A stretch of DNA of 42,813 bases. Source: Bacteroides sp. 43_108 (GTDB lineage Bacteria; Bacteroidota; Bacteroidia; Bacteroidales; Bacteroidaceae). The notes beneath the pieces were generated by a model that was not told the origin of the DNA, did no database searches, and saw only the letters and a list, made by a program, of their open reading frames with translations. Both the position numbers and the translations under genes were made by a program. This document shows positions 7,601-15,898 of this stretch, piece after piece. The stretch covers positions 1-42,813 of the forward strand of contig MNQS01000018.1 in assembly GCA_001915545.1 (NCBI GenBank), written 5' to 3'. Each line of letters starts with the position of its first letter. Positions within the stretch are counted from its first letter, which is position 1.

Positions 7601-10600
7601 GTATCACCGTCGTAGTAGGTGATGTACCATATCAGGCCGTCCCACGTGCGCAGCATCATGTTCTTCGCACGCTGGTCAACGGCAAGGAAATAGTCCGTCC
7701 AGAGGTAATACGTCAGCAGGAAAGCCTTGTCGAAATAGTCACTTATCTCGTCCCTGAACTTCTCGCTCTTAAAAGTGGAGAGGTCGGCGCTCGTCGCACC
7801 GTCCGGAACACACGAGCGTATCCATGCGTACAGCCGTTTCACGGCCGTACGCTGCGACTCGTCAAGGCCCGCCCATTTCACATCATCCGGAACGTTGGTC
7901 TCGGCACCGGCATCAAACACCTCCTCCAGATGAGCGTCACTTGTGGTCTTGAAAAGGCACATGGCCTCGGTATTGTTCAGCATTTCCAGAGTGAGGGGAC
8001 AGGCAGGATCGTAACCCTCCACGCCACTAAGGCCGAACAGGTCGCCGCTCTTGCTTTTCTCGTTGTTGAAGTTGTATTGCCCCACATAGTTGTTCTCGCC
8101 GTCCTCCGCAGCCGCCACAAACATGTCGATAGGCACACCGTCGATAGCGGTACGCACGGTGACCGCGTTCAAATCGCTGCCGCCCGTCTCGTACTGGTAA
8201 CGCTGCGGAGGGGTGAGAAGCCCCATCTCCTTCAGCACGTCGTTGAACAGTTTGGCACCGCCTGTGTTCAGCGACATGGACGAGTCGGAATAATCACTCT
8301 TCAGACAGATCAGGTTCATGGCGATGCCACCGGGACGGACGGGATATTTCTTTTCCGCCTGCTCCTTGCCGCCAACGGTGAAGCTAAGGTTCGTGCCGCC
8401 CTTGCTGATATAGATACGGATGTTCTTGCTCGGATATTTCGTGGAACTGGTACCCTGAATACGGATATAACAGTCACGAAGCACGAAGTCGTATTCGGAT
8501 CCGAAAGGGGAGTAATAGAAGATATCCGCCGAAAAGTCCGTCTTCTTGTTGTTCTCGGCATACACGTCATCGAGCTTGTTCTGGCGCACGATACGCAGCA
8601 CCCCCTTGCCCTTGGCACGCAGCTTGTCCATATCCACAGTGTCGGTATCACCCAGGATATCGTTCTCCTCATACAGCGCGATCATCTCCTCACCGTCCGC
8701 ACTGTCCACCATCCGGTTCTCCAGTTCCTCGTCGTCACTCAACCGGCGGGTATAGATACGCACGCTCTTTACCTCCACGTCCGCCCCGGCGCTGTCAATG
8801 GTGATATATTTCGGATTGTCCTGGCGGAAGCTGAAGGCGTTGTCGTAGATGTCGGCACCGGTACGGTTGCCGTCCACATAAAGCTCCATCAGACGGCTCT
8901 CATTGCGGGTACCCACCATGAGGGCCACCTTGATCCACCGGTCTTCCACATAATTCGTGCCCAGCTTGATCTCACGCTCCACCAGCTCGTCGTCCTCGTT
9001 GGTATAGGACACTTTCTCACCGGTCTTGAAACTCGCTTCCGAAGGGGTGATATAAAGCCCCTTGCCACTGTCGAGACAGTCCACAACTGCGGTATCGCTG
9101 TCAGTGGGATTGCTTACCCGGAGGGTCAGTTCAATGGTCAGCCCCGTACTTTTCACATCGGTGGCAAAGGGCCGGTAGCCGATGACGGCTTTCGCACCGT
9201 TGGTCAGCTTCAGCGCCTCACCCGTCCAGCCGTTGCTGCTCCAGTCAAAACCCTCGAACGTGGTCTCCACGCCGTTCGACTCCCATGTTCCGGGGTTACT
9301 CTCCCCGTTGCTGCGGCCCGCCGCGTCAAGCTTGACCGCCAGGCCGTAGGTGGCCTCGCTGATATCGATACCGCTCTCACCCACGTCGATGCGCAAAGTG
9401 TACCCGGTCGGACCGGCTTTCAGGACAAGCGTCTGCGTGCCTTCCTCGGTAAACCGGTTACTGTAGGTCATCATGCTGCGGGGAGCGCTCACGGTACTGC
9501 TCTTGACGCCGTTTTTCCAGAACTCCACTTCAGCGGGCACACGGTCGGGATCATAGGCCACCCAGTCGAAAGTGAGCTTCTCGTAGCGGCCGGCTTCAAG
9601 GACCGGCTCCAGATGCTCGTCCCGTCCGAGGACATGCCCGTCGGCATGAATGAGCTTCAAACCGATGAAGGGCGCGCCGGTTCCGGCCTTCAGCAGGTCG
9701 ATATGGATGCTCTCGCTTTTCAGCGTGAGGTCGTCAGTTTCCATCTCGGCCACCAGCTGGGCGGTATGCCGCCCCACGGACAGGCCGGTCATGGAAACCT
9801 CGAAACTGCCGTTCGTCGTGCCGCTGCGGGTGACCGTATGCGCGTTCTGCTGTACACCGTCCACGTACAGGCTGACGGTTTTCGTGCCGGTACCGCTCAC
9901 GGCGTAGGGTATACTCGCGGAATCATAGGTACCGTAACCGCCGTTCTGGATGGTGGCCGCCAGGTTGTAACCGCAGGAAAGGGACAGGGTGACGCTCTTC
10001 ACGCTCACGTACGCCTGCTTCTTCTGCGCCTTGCCCGTGGTGGGATCGGTAGTCTCGGCAATGACGTAGATATCGCTCGTGCCCACCAGCAGGTATTTGG
10101 TCAGGTCAAGGGTATAGGTACCCTTGCTCACTTCCTTCAGCGAGGAGGAATAAGTGGTGGTCGTCCCGCGCTTCACCTGGATGGTGACGGTCGCTTTCTG
10201 TCCGGTACTGCTACCCTTGTCATCACCGCCGGCAACCTGGTGGTCATAGGTATAGGTAAGTTTCACCGCTCCGCCTTCCTTCACGGTTTTCTTGTCGGTC
10301 TCGGCAAGCAGCACGATCTTGGTGGTGGAGGACTCACCGCCGCCACCGCTGCCGGCCGGGATGTCAACGCTCGCGATCTCCGCCCCGCTCTTGTTGGTCA
10401 GCGCAAGGCGGACACTGCTCTCGTCGTCGCTCACTTCCGCGCTCATGCCGAACACGGTACCGGCTTCCACCTCCTGGAATTTGGCGGCGACGGTCTTGTT
10501 CTGGACGGGATTGGTACTGTCGGCATCCAGGCTCTCGTCCACTTCCAGCTTGTCGATGGTCAGATCCACGTTGCCCTCGCTGTCGGGAACTTTCTTCTCG

Positions 10601-11343
10601 CCGTTCACCGTCAGGCTCTTCATCGTTCCGGCACCGCCGAAGTCCTCCCAGCTCGCCTCCTGCTCCCAGCTCGACAGACTTGTCCCCACGAACTGTTTGG
10701 TCTCCCATTTGCCCTGCGAGACTTCATAGGTGATGCAACGGCCCTTGTAACGGTATTTCTCATCCACGGCACCGATCGCGGAGGAAAGGACATAATAACC
10801 GCTCTCCAAAGGGACTTCCGCCGTCACATTATACGTGTTACCGCCACCGCCCGTACCACCGGGAATATCAACGGAGGCAATCTCCGTCCCGGTCTTCCCC
10901 AGCAGGGTGAGTTTCACCGTGTCGTTCTCCTCATCAGGGACGGCCGTCATGCCACCGACCAAACCGTCGTTCACACCGGCGGCGGAATCCTCCGCCTGTT
11001 TCGCAGCCGCGGATGCCGCTGCCGCGGCGGAATTTGCAGTTTCAGCAGCCTGATTGGCGGTACCGGCCGCATCAGACGCCATACCCGCAGCTTTATTCGC
11101 CAAAGCCGCAGCATTATCCGCTTTCGTGGCAGACGCATTCGCCGTGGCAGCGGCATCATCGGCCGGTTTACGCAAAAGGGTGAGCGGAGCACTCACCAGC
11201 TCACTGCCGCGAAGGGCGGGGAGACTTTTGATATTGTCAAGGGAGCTGACCTCCACAAGTTCATCAACGCTCTGGCTCTCGGCCTTGATAGCGTTCAGGA
11301 TGTCGTTCTTAAGTTCCGTTTTCTCCGATTCTGTAAGTGCCAT
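4606..11343 (-). CDS. Giant tail-tip/receptor-binding protein, DGR target with C-type-lectin end
   Basis: 2245 aa, the largest gene. Regions in order: residues 1-60 helical; 60-125 Ala-rich heptad-like coiled coil; repeated glycine-rich linkers and beta domains to about 660, some Ig-like; about 665-895 a LamG/concanavalin-like domain (LYVDGNRTGADIYD); about 895-1280 a CotH-like domain with YIRIQGTSSTKYPSKNIR, DQRAKNMML and YYDGDTQMG resembling CotH kinase motifs; about 1460-1620 leucine-rich repeats; then a C-type-lectin-like C terminus whose last strand holds the variable repeat (residues 2187-2226) ending IGSRLAFRG, the usual DGR target ending. Six of 13 diversified codons are Tyr and two Ser. 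A good AGGAGG site precedes 11343. It follows the Tal-like gene, so it probably forms a tail-tip fibre that binds host surface sugars or proteins. Confidence 0.93.
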   Translation of the reverse strand: MALTESEKTELKNDILNAIKAESQSVDELVEVSSLDNIKSLPALRGSELVSAPLTLLRKPADDAAATANASATKADNAAALANKAAGMASDAAGTANQAAETANSAAAAASAAAKQAEDSAAGVNDGLVGGMTAVPDEENDTVKLTLLGKTGTEIASVDIPGGTGGGGNTYNVTAEVPLESGYYVLSSAIGAVDEKYRYKGRCITYEVSQGKWETKQFVGTSLSSWEQEASWEDFGGAGTMKSLTVNGEKKVPDSEGNVDLTIDKLEVDESLDADSTNPVQNKTVAAKFQEVEAGTVFGMSAEVSDDESSVRLALTNKSGAEIASVDIPAGSGGGGESSTTKIVLLAETDKKTVKEGGAVKLTYTYDHQVAGGDDKGSSTGQKATVTIQVKRGTTTTYSSSLKEVSKGTYTLDLTKYLLVGTSDIYVIAETTDPTTGKAQKKQAYVSVKSVTLSLSCGYNLAATIQNGGYGTYDSASIPYAVSGTGTKTVSLYVDGVQQNAHTVTRSGTTNGSFEVSMTGLSVGRHTAQLVAEMETDDLTLKSESIHIDLLKAGTGAPFIGLKLIHADGHVLGRDEHLEPVLEAGRYEKLTFDWVAYDPDRVPAEVEFWKNGVKSSTVSAPRSMMTYSNRFTEEGTQTLVLKAGPTGYTLRIDVGESGIDISEATYGLAVKLDAAGRSNGESNPGTWESNGVETTFEGFDWSSNGWTGEALKLTNGAKAVIGYRPFATDVKSTGLTIELTLRVSNPTDSDTAVVDCLDSGKGLYITPSEASFKTGEKVSYTNEDDELVEREIKLGTNYVEDRWIKVALMVGTRNESRLMELYVDGNRTGADIYDNAFSFRQDNPKYITIDSAGADVEVKSVRIYTRRLSDDEELENRMVDSADGEEMIALYEENDILGDTDTVDMDKLRAKGKGVLRIVRQNKLDDVYAENNKKTDFSADIFYYSPFGSEYDFVLRDCYIRIQGTSSTKYPSKNIRIYISKGGTNLSFTVGGKEQAEKKYPVRPGGIAMNLICLKSDYSDSSMSLNTGGAKLFNDVLKEMGLLTPPQRYQYETGGSDLNAVTVRTAIDGVPIDMFVAAAEDGENNYVGQYNFNNEKSKSGDLFGLSGVEGYDPACPLTLEMLNNTEAMCLFKTTSDAHLEEVFDAGAETNVPDDVKWAGLDESQRTAVKRLYAWIRSCVPDGATSADLSTFKSEKFRDEISDYFDKAFLLTYYLWTDYFLAVDQRAKNMMLRTWDGLIWYITYYDGDTQMGKRNDCFLVYDYTTDRDTYDAEAGKYAFEGRDSWLWNLVLANLDADLKTQAQALRGVLTTSRVLDMLNVEQAGNWCDRAYNKSGELKYILPATQEMYGKVWPFIYALQGSNRAHREYFVRNRFALLDAKYGTSNFTSDNIDLYLARTAADTPDVLKITANEVYAFGYGTNNSPNIGNTGIIKKDAAASLSITGAYTVNDPLRVYGASRMKVLDMSGAADHLKNAFDLGKCTVLRELNLQSSGNGSTGWWLNIGNCKQLRKLNLRNQAQAKTGGSTSTELDLSAQTKLEELEARGTQVQSVVLAKGSPVTLLHLPGTLTSLRLEYLGRLTTGGLTLESYSKVKTFIFDSCPGIDWETLLGRCTGVERIRVTGIDREDDGTWLDKFVGMGGVDSDGNTTDTCALVGTVQLTRYIDDDTYSALKAHFPELNIRQPEYTMIEFDDEVSDDANVSNLDNGTGYKYDNAYEVSGHISAILKQRHRVLAKVTKKATTRGVNMANVDTTVNNLDGEMTYYPLDDTDSNKYADGTAARLDGTEGDWMMYEPFFWSKGINDYLNGKHYSCYSSNGSDNMPSVPDADVLTLDDIKGTSGGYLSGRKIMSGKDTLSNSYSTDSTYSVCKVNVDGYKRVRFPSVPGTSLVGSIFTDDSGTVISSIVVPTLSNKFEAGMYLIADVPEGATALHFSILNTAEFDKVVLSNSDRIEDMEPEWVPNDEHLCAVVGSSVVGSKLRACITGGSTTASMTWADFHYYSVQRGMQQIDALMHSRIANLFYAKYGRRDSQEQCGAGSHTNNRTTGGTASRGMTDTIGYEEASSINPNVTNSLIENSVHQYAWYREKDDYGGATVTQVNNICCLGYEDIYGHKYDMMDGVDLPNDTGNSGKWRIWMPDGSTRLVKGSVSSGIWITAVAHGKYMDVIPVGSVSGSSSTNYCDIYYISTASSRVVYRGGSYAYPHGGVSMSYASYDSSNTYTYIGSRLAFRGRLVKASSAVAFKAISEVA
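4667..4784 (-). repeat. DGR variable repeat (VR)
   Basis: Copy of the template repeat at 4297-4414, embedded in the last 60 codons of the 2245-aa tail gene. All 17 differences are at template adenines. Immediately 3' on the coding strand is a GC-rich stretch (4646-4666) where the template sequence is unrelated; this position and composition fit an initiation-of-mutagenic-homology element. The changed codons map to the ligand-facing strand of a C-type-lectin fold. Confidence 0.96.
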
Positions 11344-11369
11344 AAGTTATTCCTCCTTTTTTATTGTTG

Positions 11370-14300
11370 TCAGTCATTGTAATAATGGTATGAAAGCGCG
11401 CTGAAGCCAAGGATGCACCAGCCGCACTTGTTCAGGCTGTTAATGATGGCGGGCTCCTCCCAATCCTCGCCCGTGTAGAGCAGGAGGAAGCGGTTCACGG
11501 AGGTGACGTACAGCCAGTTCCTCTCCGGGTTCTCCGGAGAGGAAGAAAGCTCTCCCTTCCACGTGATGCGGAGATCATCGGAAGCGCCGCCGTAAACGGG
11601 GAACTCCACCCACGCGCCGTACCAGTAAAGGTAGTTGCGGTTCCTTTTCGTGTCGTAGTAAAGCCATCCGCTCGAGGGGGAAGCGGGGGGACCGGCCGAC
11701 GCTCCCCGCCACGAAACCAGGTCCGCAAGGATTCTCCCGTTCAGCTCGGGGGTACCGACCAGCTCGATGATCCCGCTGATCCAGTCGATCCTGTAGGGGT
11801 CGGAATAGGAAAGCAGCGAATCACTGCTAAGGTTCACGTTGGAACCGCGGAGCAGCGTGCCGTCGTCCACACGGACGGAGCTGTAGCGGATAGAGCCCAC
11901 CGTACGCGTATAGGGAGGGTGGCAGCCGTTGTAAAGGGTTACGCGCGAGCCGATATAACGCACGTCGTTCGGAAGGATGATGTCCGCACCGTTCGACGAA
12001 CCGGCCATGTCCACCTTCAGGCTCAGCTCGCGGCCGATCAGGTAGCCGGCCTCGCCGCGGCCCGAGCAGGAGGTCAGGACGGCGTCGCTCGACTCCACAA
12101 GGTGGAAGTTCGTGCGGATATGCCCGGAGAACGTGCCCGCGTTCGCCTCGATGCTCCCGTCCTCCAGGATCTTGAAATTATCGTTGGCCGTCACGAGGCC
12201 CTCCAGCTTGACGCGGTCACCGGTCAGCTTCACCACGCTGATCTTGTTGCCGTCAGCGTCCGTCCCGTCCACACTCACGCCGATAAGCGCCAGTTTCCCG
12301 TCCGCGTCCTGGGCGTAGATGCCCGCGCCTTCAGGCTTCACCACAAGCCCCGTCTCTTCCAGCATATTCTCGTCACGGTCAAAGACGGCGGCCGTTATCT
12401 TCACCAGACGCTCCGACTGCTCGAAAAGCGTCCGGTAGCGGTGTGCAAGGCTCTCCACCTTGTCAGTGGACAGCACGAGCATATACAGGTAGATGTCACC
12501 GGTAAAGGACAGTTTGAAATCACCGGTACCGTTCCAGAGGCCGCTACAGGTGTACTGCACGTAACCATCAGTTGCAGACAGTTCCTCCTCCACCTCCAGG
12601 CTGTTGAAGTTCGCGAAACCCGTCTTGTCAACGTCCAGGAACTGGACTCTTAGAGTCCCTTTGGTTGCGCAGCGGTAGAAGAAGGAAAGGTACACCGGCA
12701 CGGCCTCCTTCTCCCCGTCACCGTTCACAGGCATGGAGGGGATGCTTTTCAAATTCGCCCGTTTCTGGAGGATGTACTTGTTACGGATGTGCACCACCGT
12801 CCGCCCGTCATCCACCGTCACGCTCGCCCCGTCGCCCTTTCTGGTCAGTACGTTGTTGTTCGCCCAGATCCATTTGTTACCTGCCAGGAAGAACACCGTC
12901 TCGTTCTCCGTGTTCCATTTCTCCAGCCCGTCATCGAAGGCGGGGTTGTTCAGGTAGCCCTTCTCCGTGGCGAAGTCGTTCCTTAGGGCGGTCACCGCGC
13001 TGGTGATGCGCCCCTCCACGATCTCGAACTTGGTCTTGATGTCCTCACCGGTCACCAGAAGGAAAGTCCCGCGCAGGTAGGCGTTGTCGCTGTAAAGGCC
13101 GTTGCCGTGCGGCTGGTTGTCAGCCGGGAACCAGTCATCGCTGATGCCGTCCAGGTTGCCCAGGCGCGCACGAAGGCAGCCGGTGAAGTTCTTCGCCTTC
13201 ACCCCGTCCATCACGTCCACGCGGGGCTGACCGTCCTCGGTGGCGGAGATCAGGATCAGGTTCTGACGCAGCGGGTTCTCCGTGTTGCCCATCAGCACGC
13301 ACTCGTCACCGGCCTCCGGAAGGGAACCTGAAAATTCATCCTCACTTACGAGAATGGAGTCACCCTCCACGCCGGCCACCTCCACCCAGTACCCTTTCAG
13401 GTTCCCGCCGCTGAACGTGGCGCAGCGCATCAGGTCATGGGCCTGGAAACTGTTGTCCTGCTCGAAAGTGATCCTCCAGTAACCGTCCTCAAGTACGGCG
13501 GTCTTTATTTTCCCGTTGGCGGCGCTGACGCACAGCTGGCCGCCAACGCTGCGTACCTTCTCGATAAGCAGCTCCAATACTACCATGACCTGGCGTACCG
13601 TCAGCTTGTCGATGGTAAGATGGGACAAAGCGTCCTCCATCCACAGCCGCCACCCCTCACCGAAAAGACCGTCCACGAATTTCGGGCTGCGAAGGAACTC
13701 ACGCACGACAAGGGTCAGCAACTCGGCATTGCCCTTGTCATCAATACCCGCATTATCCTCCTGTCCGAAAGAGGCTCCCGCTTCGAAGGTGATCTTCCCC
13801 TTTGCACGGTCATTCTTTTTTTTGCTGATGTGTTCCGCCTGACTTCTCCGCGCGGAAAAAAGATTGTTGTCCGTAGGCAGTGTCTTGTCCCAGCTACGGA
13901 TAATGTCAGGAAGCGCGGCACCCTCCGCCTTTGACTTCGTATAGTTTTTCAGTTCCCCGATACTGTCATTCACCCGTTCAAACGCACCACTATGCAGGGC
14001 ATCGCTGATCTCGATGTCCATCTCCCCGGGTTGGTTCACCTTCCGGGTAATTTTCGTGATGCGGCTGCTGCGATAACCGGTTTCGGGGAAATACTCCTCG
14101 CTTTCAAGTCTCACACGGCGGCCTACGGACAGGGAAACACCGTTCTCCTCAATCCACACATGGTCGGTCGGGGCCTTGTAAACGGCAAGATCCTGCCAGC
14201 ATTCGGTATTGAACTGTTCCACCGCCGTAAGAAACTCCTCCTCGGCAAGCGGGTAATATTCGTCCGGCATACGGATATTCCAGAGAATATAACGGTCACC

Positions 14301-15386
14301 GGATTTCGGAATAAGTTTGCCGCCGGGGAGTTGCGTGTCATCATCATAGGGCCATATCGTAATAATCTCGAACTCACGGGTGGCACTGTTGAAATTCACC
14401 TCGAAATAGTGGTCCTCACCCTGCCCCAGTCCGGAAAGGTCACCGTCCTGGAACGATACACGTTTGGTCTCGTCGGGCAGCTCGTAATCGTTCGGATCGA
14501 AATTCAGGCTGTCGTCCCTGAAATAATAGACCGTGAAAGGGTTGCCGTCGTCATCTTTCACATCTTCGCTGCGCACACTGCTGACAGCCCCGATCCTGCG
14601 GGGATAAATGCCGCTGAAGGCGTCTTGCTCGTAACGGTCATAGATGCCGTACTCCTCCGTATGTATCTCGACATATTGCCTGCCCCCCGGAAGCATCAGG
14701 CGGCTATGCCCGTATTTTGACGGATCTATGTTCCGCGTGCTGCCTACCGGGAACAACCGGGTATAAAAATTGTCGGTACCCGTCGTGTCGCGTTCGATTC
14801 CGGTCAGTCCCTTCCCGTAGCCCAGCGTTATTTCCTCGCCATGCTCACACCGGCACACGTTCACGGTCTGGCCTTCCACCCACCATTCAGCCTGCCCGCC
14901 GACCGCTTCGGCTATCTCTTTCAGGGCTTCGTTGCAGTACTTCCCCTCGTAATCGATGACGATAAGGTCCGTACCGTCCACCCGCCCCACTTTCCAGTCG
15001 GTGGTGTGGTTCATTCCGTCATTGATACACTTCACGATCATGGCCACGTGTTCACGCGGAGTCGCTGTCAGCGTGAACACAGGCTCGGTGTTCCCGTCGG
15101 TGGTCTCCAGCACAAGAAAACGTCTCACCAGGCTCTCGATACCGTAAAACTTCAAATCATATACCCACTCCTGGCCGCTCTTCTGCTTCGGGATGTACCG
15201 TTCGGTCAGCCAGTAGCGCTCACCCTCAAAGTCCACCCGGTCATTCACGTCCAGGGCGATATATTCGTAATGCGTGAAAGAGAGTGTCAGGACATTGTCA
15301 CCCTGCACCTCCTTCACCTGGGTGGAGCTGTCGCCCGCCTCGATATCGGTCCGTCTGTTGCCGTTGCTGTCATAGATGGTCAGCAT
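11370..15386 (-). CDS. Tail-tip hub protein (Tal-like)
   Basis: 1338 aa. The first 400 or so residues have the character of Tal/gp27-like baseplate hub proteins of siphoviruses (DRVDFEGERYWLTERYIP, TPREHVAMIVKCINDG, ITLGYGKGLTGIERD), followed by a long region of beta-rich modules containing carbohydrate-binding-like strands. It sits directly after the Dit-like gene and before the DGR target, the normal order for a siphovirus tail tip. No clear peptidase or lysozyme catalytic motif is visible. The N-terminal assignment is better supported than anything in the C-terminal 900 residues. Confidence 0.75.
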   Translation of the reverse strand: MLTIYDSNGNRRTDIEAGDSSTQVKEVQGDNVLTLSFTHYEYIALDVNDRVDFEGERYWLTERYIPKQKSGQEWVYDLKFYGIESLVRRFLVLETTDGNTEPVFTLTATPREHVAMIVKCINDGMNHTTDWKVGRVDGTDLIVIDYEGKYCNEALKEIAEAVGGQAEWWVEGQTVNVCRCEHGEEITLGYGKGLTGIERDTTGTDNFYTRLFPVGSTRNIDPSKYGHSRLMLPGGRQYVEIHTEEYGIYDRYEQDAFSGIYPRRIGAVSSVRSEDVKDDDGNPFTVYYFRDDSLNFDPNDYELPDETKRVSFQDGDLSGLGQGEDHYFEVNFNSATREFEIITIWPYDDDTQLPGGKLIPKSGDRYILWNIRMPDEYYPLAEEEFLTAVEQFNTECWQDLAVYKAPTDHVWIEENGVSLSVGRRVRLESEEYFPETGYRSSRITKITRKVNQPGEMDIEISDALHSGAFERVNDSIGELKNYTKSKAEGAALPDIIRSWDKTLPTDNNLFSARRSQAEHISKKKNDRAKGKITFEAGASFGQEDNAGIDDKGNAELLTLVVREFLRSPKFVDGLFGEGWRLWMEDALSHLTIDKLTVRQVMVVLELLIEKVRSVGGQLCVSAANGKIKTAVLEDGYWRITFEQDNSFQAHDLMRCATFSGGNLKGYWVEVAGVEGDSILVSEDEFSGSLPEAGDECVLMGNTENPLRQNLILISATEDGQPRVDVMDGVKAKNFTGCLRARLGNLDGISDDWFPADNQPHGNGLYSDNAYLRGTFLLVTGEDIKTKFEIVEGRITSAVTALRNDFATEKGYLNNPAFDDGLEKWNTENETVFFLAGNKWIWANNNVLTRKGDGASVTVDDGRTVVHIRNKYILQKRANLKSIPSMPVNGDGEKEAVPVYLSFFYRCATKGTLRVQFLDVDKTGFANFNSLEVEEELSATDGYVQYTCSGLWNGTGDFKLSFTGDIYLYMLVLSTDKVESLAHRYRTLFEQSERLVKITAAVFDRDENMLEETGLVVKPEGAGIYAQDADGKLALIGVSVDGTDADGNKISVVKLTGDRVKLEGLVTANDNFKILEDGSIEANAGTFSGHIRTNFHLVESSDAVLTSCSGRGEAGYLIGRELSLKVDMAGSSNGADIILPNDVRYIGSRVTLYNGCHPPYTRTVGSIRYSSVRVDDGTLLRGSNVNLSSDSLLSYSDPYRIDWISGIIELVGTPELNGRILADLVSWRGASAGPPASPSSGWLYYDTKRNRNYLYWYGAWVEFPVYGGASDDLRITWKGELSSSPENPERNWLYVTSVNRFLLLYTGEDWEEPAIINSLNKCGWCILGFSALSYHYYND

Positions 15387-15432
15387 GTCTGTATCTTGTT
15401 TAAACGTCGTTTGAATAGGGTTTGAATCACAT

Positions 15433-15897
15433 TTATATGACCGGGACAGGTTCCCGGAACTTCACCTTGAACTTGCCGGCGTGCACGCCTTCCTTCCAGA
15501 GATAGGTCAGAGGCTGGAACTTGCTGCAATCCGTATATTTCACACGGAGAGTCAGGGCAAGTTGGGGAAAGGAAATCTCAAGCCACCCGTCACGGCCTTT
15601 CTTCAGGAAATTGATGAACTCGAAATACTTCTTCAGCCAGCCGGCCTGCGTTTTGCCAAACAGGGCGAAATGAAGCGTCACGTCACGGGCCTCGTTCCTG
15701 GGCGTCAGCACGGAGGAATATTTCTCCCCGTCCTCCTCCCGGATATTCACAGCCGTGTCCGTTTTCGTCTTGCTCGGGGTCAGGATGGCGGTCAGGTTAT
15801 CCATCCCGCCGCGCTTGTCCTCAACGAGGAACACCCCGTATGTACTCCAGATGTCGGTACCGTTGACAAGTACCAGACCGCCTAAGATCTTTTCCAT
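15433..15897 (-). CDS. Distal tail (Dit-like) protein
   Basis: 154 aa, basic and beta-rich. Its size, its position between tape measure and Tal-like protein, and its pattern (GGLVLVNGTDIWSTYGVFLV at the N terminus, LHFALFGKTQAGWLKKYFEF in the middle, GKFKVKFREP at the end) fit the N-terminal ring domain of Dit proteins, which form a hexamer at the end of the tail tube. There is 1 bp between its start and the tape-measure stop. There is no C-terminal galectin-like extension. Confidence 0.65.
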   Translation of the reverse strand: MEKILGGLVLVNGTDIWSTYGVFLVEDKRGGMDNLTAILTPSKTKTDTAVNIREEDGEKYSSVLTPRNEARDVTLHFALFGKTQAGWLKKYFEFINFLKKGRDGWLEISFPQLALTLRVKYTDCSKFQPLTYLWKEGVHAGKFKVKFREPVPVI

Positions 15898-15898
15898 A

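Noticed and set aside
6877..11382. A 1501-codon open frame on the + strand
   Set aside because: It lies opposite the 2245-aa tail gene, has low-complexity His/Val/Arg-rich composition and no domain pattern. The codon structure of the minus strand explains it.
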